This document shows, one piece after another, positions 1 through 12,861 of a stretch of 64,000 bases of DNA (positions are counted from its first letter, which is position 1; each line of letters begins with the position of its first letter). Source of the DNA: Cloeon dipterum. Lineage: Eukaryota; Arthropoda; Insecta; Ephemeroptera; Baetidae. Under the pieces are notes generated by a model. That model was given only the letters and a program-made list of their open reading frames with translations, did no database searches and was not told the origin of the DNA. A program made the position numbers and the translations under genes. The stretch lies in assembly GCF_949628265.1 (NCBI RefSeq), contig NC_088789.1, forward strand, positions 15,058,886 through 15,122,885, given 5' to 3'.

Positions 1-1830
<1,830 letters not shown>

Positions 1831-2592
1831 AGCACGCGATCAACCGAGCTGCTGAAACACTCGCCCGGCTCACGGTCTGCACTAGAACCGAAAAAACGGG
1901 ACCGGCCGCCTCTGGAACGGTGGAAAACTGGCAAAACTATACCCGACTGCGCGGCCCACAAACAAACGCTCCTCTGTTCTGTGTGTACTTCCAGTCCGCG
2001 AGCTAGCCAGCCAGCCGACCCCACATCACGTCAAAACGCTCTCGCTGGCTCGCAATAAAGGGGAGGGGGTGCTGCCGCCGCGTGCCGCAGAAGGGGAGGG
2101 GAGTGTGAATGCTTGTGCTGTTCAAAGCGCATTCTGAGCTGCGAGGAGAATCAGCAAGGGTGGGGGAACTTGCTCCTTTGACTCTGCTGGGGCAAGGATG
2201 GAAGATGATTTTAATTCTACAATATACCTCAAGCACTTTTAATATCCTTAAATTCTTTCACTTCGCACCTCAGCAATTTATATTGTTTGATTTTCGCCAT
2301 GAGTGTTTCTCATGTTCTCATTTTTATTTTTTGGGCATATTGTAACGAGACCATGGTTATAATTTATTATTTTAAAGATTATAATTATTATTTTATTTAA
2401 TCAATAGTTTAATGTTTTCCTAAAATTAGTTTTAAAATTTGAAAAATTATACAAAATGTCACAGCTGCTCTCTGAAAAATCCTTCTTTGCTAGGAAAAAT
2501 CCTCATGGTTATTTTCCTCCTTTAAAAGATGCGGATTGTAGCAAAATTAAAGTGACTAGACCAGTTTCCTGCCATCCTGCATGGATTATTAT
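1831..2592. other. exd 5' region and Fam20B 3' UTR
   Basis: Interval between two minus-strand genes. The part near 1831-2100 is GC-richer and should hold the exd promoter and 5' UTR. Minus-strand AATAAA signals (TTTATT on plus) at 2363-2368 and 2392-2397 are good candidates for the Fam20B poly(A) site. The open frame at 1618-2058 (+) is the antisense of exd exon 1 and its leader. Confidence 0.5.
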
Positions 2593-4418
2593 TTAGAGCA
2601 ATACAGGTGGCAAGTGGTTCTCATCTCGCTTCTGTAAGCACAATGAAATGGCACCAAGAACAATTTTTAGTCTTCTGTCGAGTGCTAGCAAGTGTTTGTC
2701 TGTCAGCACAGGCGAAATGTGACTCCACTGCAGCGATTTCTCCAACGCAATTGACAGGGTTCCACCGGTGTAAAGGAGAAGCCTTTCATAGGTGGTCCGC
2801 CGCAATCTGCAATCCACTTGTTTAGAAACTAATAAATAGGTTAATAAGTAGAGAGCTTACATGCAACATTGATAGAGAGGCGCTAAGATGTCAATGTGGT
2901 CAATGGCAGGGTTTCCAAAACTGCAATGAAAAATTAACCAAGAAATTTGAAATTGTTTTCTTAATAAAGGTCAAAACCACCTTTTTCCATTGTCCAGCAT
3001 CACTATCATTGTCGAGCGCTGTTTTTCGAAGATTTCAAAGTGGTGTCTGTCACCATTGTCGATGAGAAAATCAAAAATTGATGCGTCAACCAAGTCCAGC
3101 AAAGTTGTCAGGCCTCCAATTTTCCTGATGTCTTGTGACTTGACATAATCACAGAATTTTTCATCAGCCTCCCACCTTAATCAGCCAATGTTACCTTAGA
3201 AGATAATTAAAAAACAACAATACGTACTTGGCTCTTTTCCCATCTTTGTAGACTCTCTGCCAAGGGTGTCTGATTTTCCGCAGTTTCACTTTATTTGGCA
3301 ACCATAGAATAAGGGACCCTTCTAAAATGTCTTGTTTGGCGCAAATTGGATCGTGTGGTCCGCAATAAGCACAAATACCATCAAAGCAAGTATTATTGCC
3401 TGGAAATAAATACTTTAAAAATGACTTCTATAAGTTGATCAAGTATTATAACCTTCTTGATGGAAAGTTTCGAGTAATTCATGGTCTGCGACAGGCATCA
3501 CTTCTCTGTGAAGATTGATTTTCCTGCCTACAGCAAGGGGGATTTTACGGAAGCCCAATATCAAACCTAAATGGAAGGCAGCAATTTCTGCGTTGTGTCT
3601 GTCTTTTCCAGCATACACTGGCCCTTCTATTATTTGTTCTCTTGGGTACCTAGATATTTCAATAAAATTTTGAAAAATTTAAGCAACTTTTCTGTGAGCT
3701 TCTTACCACTGAGGCTTAAAAATGGCAGTCATGTTTCCCTCTAAAGTAAGCAAAATTTTTAATTGAGTTCCAAGGCCTCTGCCACTCCGTGCTTTGAGAA
3801 TTTTTGAGTTGCAAATGGACTTGAGGACTGATCCAAGAAGAGGTGCGGACTCGGGAACAATTTCTTCGTTTGTGACCCACTTAAATGATAATGGATTAAT
3901 AAATACTCACTATATTACTCCAATAAATTTTTAACTTGGTCTGTCAACTGTTTGACATCTGAGGAACTTAGTTCGGAAGAAGGTGTGAGATCATAAAAAA
4001 TCCTGTGCAAAATTTCCCTGTGTTGTTCATTGAGTTCTAAGTAATGGGATGGCAGCTTCTGTGTTAGAAGGAGTATTTGTTGAGCAGCAATTATGGACGC
4101 GTTTTGGTGTTTGTAATATTTCCTTGTCATTTTATGACCGTCTTTGTTTTGGAAGTTCTGATTTTGATGTTCCTTAGCACTTTGCGCTTTCTGACGATCC
4201 TGAAAATTTATTGTCAAGCTTGAAAATATTAGTAAACCTTAACAATAACTAACCAGCTCTGCGGTGGTTTCTTTTGCTGGTTCATTGCTTTTTGACGTTT
4301 TTTCATCAACAACAATATAGATGAAATAAATATTTGTGACTATTACTAGCAGCAGCATGAAAAGCAGTGCTGTAGCAGCATATTTTCTCCTTAACATGGC
4401 ACGATACGTTAAACTCAT
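2593..4418 (-). CDS. Fam20B: Fam20B glycosaminoglycan xylosylkinase
   Basis: Golgi kinase that phosphorylates xylose in the proteoglycan linker and licenses glycosaminoglycan chain growth. Eight exons: 4254-4418, 3936-4199, 3707-3879, 3453-3649, 3228-3399, 2981-3175, 2861-2920, 2593-2806; 479 residues in one frame (human 409). N-terminus: short cytosolic tail and one signal-anchor helix (residues about 11-36), i.e. type II membrane protein. Kinase landmarks: [44 protein letters not shown] with the Cys-rich insert, catalytic Asp in GDRHH (about D366) and metal Asp in LDNGKSFG (about D385), then PLYQCCI. An alternative start is at 4397. The exon 2 donor (CAA/gttaaa) is weak, but gives the family-typical Q-W junction. 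The long N-terminal spacer is lineage-specific. Confidence 0.93.
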
Positions 4419-4973
4419 GTATTCTAAATTGAAAGCGAAATCACTTCATATTGTACGAATGCAGTGGTTTAAACATTATTGAGGATAGTAAGATTTTTCC
4501 CAACATTGCGCATCTATCTACTCTATATTTCATCTGTAGGGCACTTAAAAATCTAAACAAACCAATTTTTCAAGGGGAAAATTAGAGTACACGTAAGGAG
4601 GCAACAAACCAACACGACGAACTTGTTGTTGTTACCCCCTTGCCATATGTGCTCAAGCTCAAAGAGAAATTTTTTATCCTTAAGTTTGTACAAGTGATTC
4701 CACTCCCTGTTCTACACTCTCTTTTAGCCAAGGAGCATCCGCAGCTGTGCCTTTAACCCCCACCCATCTCTCTAGTTCAAATCCGCTCCTCCGCTCAGAA
4801 CGCGTCGCTTGCAGAACTTCCATGAAGTTTAGGCAGCCATCTTTATTTACTGTTTGGGAGGTGTGACTGTCGGTAAAGCGGTTGTCGGCTTGGTGCCCGA
4901 AATCTGAGGAAAAAACCAAAATTTCGGGCGAAAAGCTGATTTTTAACTAAATTAATACAAACATTCGTTCGGT
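4419..4973. promoter_or_regulatory. Divergent promoter region between Fam20B and hnRNP U-like
   Basis: 555 bp separate the two start codons, which face away from each other, so both promoters must lie here. I see no clear TATA box and cannot place transcription starts. The frame at 4680-4919 (-) has no recognisable features. Confidence 0.5.
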
Positions 4974-7900
4974 ATGAGTGACGTGGACTTAAATAAGCTC
5001 AAAGTTGTTGAGCTGAAAGCCGAATTGCAATCCCGCGGGCTCGACACGAAAGGCAACAAGCCGGTCTTAATAGACAGGTTGAAAGAAGCGCTCGAAAAGG
5101 AGAAACAACAGCAGTCTGGTGAATATTTTTGCATTCTATATCATCCCTCTAGTGAGATTTCTCTTGGTATAATTAGTTTTGGGGAGATTTCATTAGAAAA
5201 ATTGTCAAAATAACGAGAGGCAAAAAGTGGAGCAACGATCAAGCATTGTAGCAAACACAATCCACGTTCAAGTTGCTCGACCACGCAAATATAATATTTT
5301 TATTTGCATTCTGCTGTCAAATTTATCGTTTTACAAATCTACTTTAACGATATATGTACAGGCGACGTCTCAAGCAACGAAGTTGCTGTGGAAGAGCCTT
5401 CTCCAGACCCTACAAACGAAGAGGAGCTGGATGAGGATGCTGAAGAGGCGATGTTGGCAGAAGAGCCCCCTGTCACAGAACCTGAGCCTGAAACTGAGCC
5501 CGAACCCGAGCCAACTCCAGTTCCTGTAAAGGAACCAACCCCACCTCCAGCCTCAGTCCCAGTAGAAAGCAGTCCCCCTGAAGATGTGGTTGAGCCATCA
5601 CTAAAGAAAGAGCCATCACCGCCACCTGAAGCTGAGCAGCCCCCGCCACAGGAGGAACCTTCTCCTACTCAAGAGATAAAAGAGGAACCTGTCCATGAGA
5701 TAAAAGAGGAACCTGTTCTTGAGACAAAAGAGGAACAACCTGTCCCTGAGACAAAAGAGGAACCTGTCCACGAGGAAACAGAGGACGTGAAGGCAGAGGA
5801 ACCTGAACCTGAAAATGACAATGAGAAGCCTGCAGAGGCTGAGGTTAAGGAGGAAGAGAAGGCTCTTGAGGCAATGGAGACAAACCAAACTGAGGAGGTG
5901 CGGTGCTTGTTGAAATTTCTTTGTAGTTGCTTGTTTGTTAATATTTTAGTGATTATTTTAGACAAAAGATGATGTAAACAATGACGAGAAGCGGGGAAAG
6001 AAGAGGCAGCATTCTCCTGAAAGTGTCAAAGAGAGGTAAAAATGAGTGAACTTTATGGAGAACAGGTTAATTATTATATCTTTTCCAATTTTAGCAAAGT
6101 GCCACAAGAAGATGAGCCTGAATTTGACCAAAAGCTTTGTCTACTCAGTTGGTGTAAGTATAATTTTTGCATTTTCTTAGCTGAAGTTAATTCAACGCCC
6201 TACTTTATTCCAGTTGATTCTGACTTGAACTTAATCATCAACAAAAATGAATTCCTGAAGGCCGAACCAATGTGCAAAGGAGGCTTCGCCTTCTGCTGGG
6301 CCGGCGCTAGGGCCAGCTTTGGCCTGAAAAGTGGTAAAGCCTTTTTTGAAGTCATGATCGACAAATACTTGGACGTTTCCCACCTTGAAAATGAGACCAA
6401 TCCAAATGTTGTCCGAGTTGGTTGGTCCGTCCAGTCTGCTTCAATGCAGCTGGGAGAGGAAGAGCTCACCTATGGATATGGTGGCACAGGAAAAATCTCA
6501 ACAAACTGCAAGTTCTCCGATTATGGAAAAGTTTTTCACGAGGGTTCAGTCGTTGGTGCATATTTGGTGAGAATAGATCAAATATTTTACTTTGAAACAT
6601 AATGTAACTAAAATTTACGCCACAGGATATGAGTGGTGATGACATCACCATGACCTATACAGTCGATGGCGAAGACCAGGGAGTTGCATTTACAGTGCCA
6701 AGAGCTGATTTGAACGGCCAATCCCTATTCCCCCACGTTCTCACCAAAAACTGCAGTTTTTCGTGCAACTTTGGTAATGATGAACCCTGGTTCCCTCCTT
6801 CGGACAGCTCATTCCAACAAATCGGTCGGTTGGTAATCGACGAGAACGTCGTGCTTGGTCCTCAGCGGCCAGCGAGCAAAGCGGACTGCGAAGTTCTTAT
6901 GATGGTTGGAGTTCCCGGCAGCGGTAAAACCTTCTGGGCCAATAAACACACCAGTGAAAACAGCGAAAAGCATTATAATGTTCTTGGAACTAACACCCTC
7001 ATCGATAAAATGAAGGTAATGTCTCATTATAATTATTTGCTATCAAATTGAAATTAATCAAAATTTTATGTTTGAAAACATAGGTTATGGGCCTGCCACG
7101 GCGCCGCAACTACAATGGGCGGTGGGAGGAACTGATTTCCTCATGCACGGATTGCTTTAACAAGCTTCTACAGGTGGCAGCAACGCGTCGCCGAAATTAC
7201 ATTCTGGATCAGGTAAGAAAAAGGTTTTTAAGCTTATCAGCAGTCAAACTAATGGGAACCCCCAATTCCGCAGACCAATGTCTACTCTTCAGCTAGGCAA
7301 AGGAAAATGCAAGCTTTCAAGGGCTTCAACAGAGTGGCCGTGGTGGTCGTTCCCACTCCAGAAGAATTGACCAGGCGCACCGAAAAGCGAGAAAGAGAGG
7401 AGGGCAAGGACGTACCTGACTCTGCTGTATTTGAAATGAAAGGTTGGTTACAAACTTCAATAATCAAATGGTTCATGTATTAAGCAATTCGATTTTTAGC
7501 AAACTTCGTGCTGCCATCTAAAGGTGACGTCTTTGACGAGGTGCGTTTTGTCGAAGCACCTGAGGAGGAAGCAGTAAAAATAGTTGACGAGTATGTCAAA
7601 GAGGCCAGTGCAGCTGGTTACCGGAAGAAGGAGGACGCCAAGGTGCCTCGCTACGAAAATAAACAGGGCTACAGCAGCCACAGAAGTAACACCGGCAACA
7701 CGAATTCGAGGTACCACTCTGGTGGCGGCAGTCAGAGCCGTTTCAGCGGTGGTGGAGTCCGAGACTACAGGAATCAGCAGGACTTCAGAAATCCCAGATT
7801 TGGCGGCGGGAGAGGTGGAGACAACAACCGCTTCATGCGCCGAGACCAGAGAGATGGGTGAGTGGTGTTCATTTTTATGTGGTTTCTAGCTAAGCACAAC

Positions 7901-9045
7901 AAAATAATTTGCTGCTATCGTTCATTATATTAAATATGATGTTTTAATGGTTGGTTTAGAGAGCAGGTGGCGCAATAATTGGTTCTCATTATTTCTTCTT
8001 TTCCTAAATTGAAGGAATTGAAGGCGGGGGTAGCCTAGAGCTATCTGTTATAGTTTTTGGTTAAGCAGCAGGCAAACTTTGGATCAATTTGGTATAATGA
8101 TCGGTAGATAAGCTTACCACGGGTCTTCTTTAAAGATTATAGCATCCTAAAATGAAAATGAACAATAACTCCGAATTTTTTGTTTGTTTATTAATGTGTC
8201 TTAACCTTATTCATCAATTAGTACTGAAAAATTCCTATTATATTAATCAAATTCTCTCTCTCTATTAGTAGTTTCAGAGGTGCGAGTGGTGGCGGCGGCG
8301 GTGGTTTCCGTGGAAGCGGCGGCGGTGGTGCTTGGCGTGGAGGCCGCGATAACAGGGACACTAGAGGCTACGAGCGCCAAGACTACAATCGCCGCGGAGG
8401 CGGTGGCGAGTACAGACGCCCACCCAAAGACTACAACAAAGACAGAGGCTATAATAGGCACCCTGGTGACAGAGATCGCAGAGTAAGGCTATTAAATTTA
8501 TCCGAGAAGCGCGGCCAGTTAATGGGGATATTCCAGACCGAACGATATGGAGGTAACCAGTGGTCCAGTGGCGGTGGCACCGGCTCAAACTACAATTCAG
8601 GTGGATATAATCAGTCCAGTGGATATGCTGGCTACGGCCAGCAGCAACGAAGCTACAGTCAAAACCAGTATGGGGGCTACAGCTCGTTCTCATCTTATCC
8701 AAATCAACAACAGCAACCGCAGCAGCAAACTGGCTACCATCAGTCCGGCCAACAGAGCTGGTCCGGGTATGCACCTCAACAACAACAGCAGCAGCAGCAG
8801 CAACCGCAGCAATCGACCTATGGAGGTGGCTGGCAACAGGTTAGTGTGCAGATTTATTCACGCGAGCACAAGCTAACATCTCTTCTTCCTTTGCAATTGG
8901 AACGGAACGTGTATAAGTAATGTGTTTGTTTCAGTATGGAGGCTATGGTGCTGCTCAGTCTCAACCGGGATACCAGCAAAGCTATAGCACTACTGGATAC
9001 CAGCAAAATCAGACGTCAGGAAGCTACAGCACTGCCCCGAAGTAG
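4974..9045 (+). CDS. HNRNPUL1: hnRNP U-like SAP/SPRY/P-loop RNA-binding protein
   Basis: Nuclear RNA/chromatin-binding protein of the hnRNP U (SAF-A) family. Twelve exons: 4974-5118, 5362-5897, 5962-6035, 6095-6153, 6214-6566, 6626-7015, 7084-7212, 7274-7442, 7500-7857, 8269-8482, 8537-8839, 8935-9045; 946 residues, all phases agree. Order: SAP domain (about 5-40); acidic Pro/Glu-rich region with tandem EEPV-type repeats (about 50-230); SPRY domain (about 270-455, [21 protein letters not shown]); polynucleotide-kinase-like NTPase with Walker A GVPGSGKT (about 484-491) and [23 protein letters not shown] box; Gln/Tyr/Gly/Ser-rich low-complexity tail with a run of nine Gln. Which vertebrate paralogue (U, UL1, UL2) it matches best is not settled by eye. 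Poly(A) signal AATAAA at 9156-9161. Confidence 0.94.
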
Positions 9046-10423
9046 ACAGACATTTTTGTCAGTTTGTGCGAGCGTTGCCGCCGTTTCTAATGTTTTGATT
9101 AATTTTCCTGTAAAAATGGACAGTGGATGAATTCATTATTTGGATGAAACTGTATAATAAAGTAATTGTCATTTTGGAATTGATGCAGAAAAATGAATTT
9201 AGAGTTTGAATGTGAAGTGATCTCGCACTGACAGTAGCTAATTTGTTGTGGTTGCAACCCTTGAAAGTTAGAGCATTTCTTATTTTGACATGTCATTATG
9301 TACAAATAATACACTATGAAACATTTTTGAATTAAATAGTACAATATCTTTGAAGCTCCCTCCTTTGGCTTTTCATAAATCAAAACTAGATCAGTTTATT
9401 CACCACCTCTCCATTTTATTTCCATTGCTTCGTAGGTTGAGTTCACACATGTTTATTTACACATCAATTTCACTTGGTAGAAAAATTTCAAGCGCAGTGC
9501 GAAAAATAGGAATATTCAAATGATGTTAAAGCAATCATTTTGGAAATAATACTCATTGATGCTCGCAGGCTGTTTTGTCCGCGCGATCACAACTTATTTG
9601 AACATCAAAAAAGGTGCATGAATATCTTAAATTGGTCAACTTTGCCACATACGTTCTGCTTCAAGTCGAACGAGAGGTAAACAAATATGTTTAGACTGCA
9701 CAGGACGGCTTATTTTATATTATCGTTGGAATCATAAGTATAGGGAAAATTGTTTGTGCTGCTAGTATAAAAATGGCAGTGGCAACGTCAAGCAATCATC
9801 AAAATTAGAATCAATCCAAGCACATTTCCTTACGTTCTAGTCGCCTATTTGGTCATGAGATCAAATGCACACAAGCACATACATATTCACAAATCGGATC
9901 AGCCCTCGGATTGTGCGCTTCCTTACAGCCTAACACAATACATCATTCCAGACAAATGAATAAATACAGAACGCCGACATTTCTTGTCAAATCTCATGAA
10001 GCCTCTTGACTAGCTGCATTTTGTCAAGTCAGGATGGTTTGGAGTCGCAAGTGAAAATTAACTTTGGCACTGACACAATCAGATCCTACGCACACTAACA
10101 TAATGTAACCGGTTTATAACCTGTAGTATTAACAAAGCCCGTTGGCTCAAGAAGCTACTTTAGGCCTAAAATGATGAATCTTGAAAGAGCTGAAAACTTG
10201 GTTTATAAGAACAGCTGAGAGACTACAAAATTTGTGCTTCCTAGTACATGTTTTCTCACGATTAACATTGCTAATTTACTTATTTCATAGAGAGTGGTAC
10301 ACGCTATAAGACCTTAAATGGCTAACACCAAGAAATAAAGTGAAACCGACATCCGAGGGTTCAAAAGGTACATGCAGTAGTTTTGGAAACATGGCATGAA
10401 ACGCCCCTGGCGATGCTGAACAG
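9046..10423. other. Convergent 3' region of hnRNP U-like and ARL6IP1
   Basis: Contains the hnRNP U-like 3' UTR with AATAAA at 9156-9161 and, on the other strand, presumably a long ARL6IP1 3' UTR. No coding signal or recognisable repeat seen. The 94-codon frame at 9099-9383 (-) is AT-driven and lies within UTR. Confidence 0.5.
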
Positions 10424-12071
10424 TTAGTTGCTCTTCTTCTCTTCAGGTTCTTTCTTCAGCAACCCATGCACCATGCCCATCGCCTGGCCAAAGTACTGCT
10501 GGATCAGGTTGCGGTGACGCAAACCAGGGATCACCGAGATCAGAACAGCTGAGAGGAAAATGTTAAACAGGTTTTTTTTAAATTTAATAGTAGCTACCTA
10601 GCAGATAAGTGAGGAAGAGGTTGTTGACGATTGATCCCATATAAGAGGTGAACAGCAGCGTCACGATGACGGTTGCGAAGTACTGAAAAATATTTTTATT
10701 AAAATTTCTTAAATTATTTTGTAGCATGAGTTTCTAATTTCAAAAAACTAATTACCATAATTAACACAATCTAATATTAATTGCCTTGGCTCAGTGATAT
10801 TTGATTTCATTTAGCAGCACAAGATACCAAATTAAATTTTTTATTGGCATATCAAGTAAATTTACCAGCTTGGGTCTGCTCTCCCTCCAGGTGTAGAAGC
10901 TGTTCCAGAAGTTGTAGACGCTGGCCTCTGCGTTGGCAAGGATTTTGCACAACTGCTCAAACTTCTTTTCCTTGGCCCCATCCCAGTTCTCAGGGCGGAA
11001 CAGGTTGGACGCAAGCAGTGGAACAAAGAAGTCCACCAGTACGCCAATGAGACCGATCAACGAGAAGAGCGTCAGGATCGTCGGGTCCAACCACCACACC
11101 AACCTGAAACATCGCGTGTGTGGTTAGCATTTGTTAACTTCACAAAATGAACTGTATAAAATCTCATAAACGTGGCAATTGTGTAGACATGATTAACACT
11201 TTATTATAACACAATGTTGTGGTAGGTTTGGGACAGTACCATAATATGTTGTTTCCTGCATTACCTCAGTGACATGTTGACGACATGCACGTAAAAAGTA
11301 AAAAATTAGGTCTTTCACACAAGGCTAGCAGTATTGTTCAATAATTATATGAACAGAATAATTAACAATAATTACAAAACGAAATTAAAATTATTGGAAA
11401 AGCAAAAATATTATTTATCAAGAAATTCATTATGCATCATTTTAGCTTTAATCAAGTAATGGATTTCTGGGATATCTTACAAAAACTTGGCAGTGATGGC
11501 TCCAATGATTGCTCCCAAGTGCCATTGCTGCTCCCAAATGAACACCGACTGGAGCAGAAGGACGATCTCACGCCATCCTTCAAGGCTCCTTTTCAGCTGC
11601 TTCACGCGCTTCTCCTGCAATTCAAATATTTCGCAAATTGAAGACAATTCATAGCCTGCTTTTCAAGAAAGAAATTATGTAGGCGTTCCCGTTTTAATGG
11701 AATGATAAATGCGAGGTCTAGATTGCAATTTGCTGTGGTAATTCAAATGCAAACGTAAGTGGATAATAACCGTCATGGTGGGAACTTCGATTACAGCCCA
11801 CGAAAATGAGAATAAGTCAAACGAGGGAGCTGCAAGATGAAATTGATGATGATCGAGAGAGTGGCCAGCCCCAAAAGTCAAATCATCTGATGGCCATTCC
11901 GCGCCTGTGTGCAAAAGCAACGCGCACCCTCGGCGCACCCCAACCCCAAAAGAAACAAAACAAGCGCAGAGAACGCGAACTAAAATTTGGACTTTGTATG
12001 TGTAAAGGCTTTGCGGGCAATATCATTATTCGACAGCTGCGTCGCCTCACCTGGTCGTTGGCCAATTCCAT
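10424..12071 (-). CDS. ARL6IP1: ARL6IP1, ER-shaping reticulon-like hairpin protein
   Basis: ER membrane protein that shapes tubules and, in mammals, binds ARL6. Five exons: 12051-12071 (MELANDQ only), 11481-11614, 10866-11103, 10598-10682, 10424-10548; 200 residues against 203 in human. Membrane segments: one pair around WHLGAIIGAITAKFL and LTLFSLIGLIGVLVDFFVPL, a second pair around YFATVIVTLLFTSYMGSIV and LFLTYLLAVLISVIPG, as expected for hairpins. The loop has FRPENWDGAKEKKFEQLC; the C-terminus is short and Lys/Glu-rich (EPEEKKSN). Exon phases agree and the PKL-YFAT junction matches human PKM-YFMT. The 7-codon first exon is unusually small, but its start is the only ATG that joins in phase. 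Confidence 0.93.
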
Positions 12072-12861
12072 TTTTCGATCGTTGCGAAGCTCGAAGACAG
12101 CACAAATCGAACGTCAAAATAGTTCTTTCAGCTAAAGTGGACGCGCTTTTAAGGAGGGGCTGTGCCTGCTGCTGTTTTATTTTGCTGCGTACTGCGCTAC
12201 TGATTGCGCGTGAGGCGAAGGGGTGTGTTCCTCGCGCGCAGCACTAATAAGTCTAGGAAGGAGGGGGATACGAACGCTAACACCAGTGTTGAAGCAAACT
12301 CGGTTGCCAACAAAGAAAATAAACATTTTGCGCATTATTGAGTGTCACTATCGTATCCAAGACTTTTCATCGGTCTCGTTCGTAAACAAATACAAGAACC
12401 GCGAGAGTAGTCGCTAGTCGCCATACTCGCCATACGAGGACGGTGAAAGGGTGAGAGATGTCGCAAGCATACAAACCGAACGACAACCTTGAATAGAAAA
12501 CCCAGAAAACCAAAACCGCAGTAACCTGAAATTACAGACATCAGTCGGTACCACGTCCATGCTTACATCATATTATATGTCATGTGTTTCCCTTTTATTG
12601 TTTCATTCTTTAAAACAGTGCTTTTAATAAAAAAATGTTTATATAAATAAATTATTATTCCAAATTGTTGTGAATATAGTTCTAATGTTTAAAACTGAAC
12701 CAAAATCTACAGCAAATTTAATATTATTATCACATAAAATTCACATAATATGTATATTATACATATTACATATGTAATTATTATAATCTCATCTCGATTG
12801 TTTTATAATATTAATTTTTTGGTCGGTTTTTAGGATGACATTATAAAACTAGCTCGACACT
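12072..12861. promoter_or_regulatory. Divergent promoter region between ARL6IP1 and TAF1B
   Basis: About 790 bp between two start codons on opposite strands. The half near ARL6IP1 (12072-12540) is GC-richer and promoter-like; the half near TAF1B (12560-12840) is strongly AT-rich. No coding signal supported. Confidence 0.45.
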
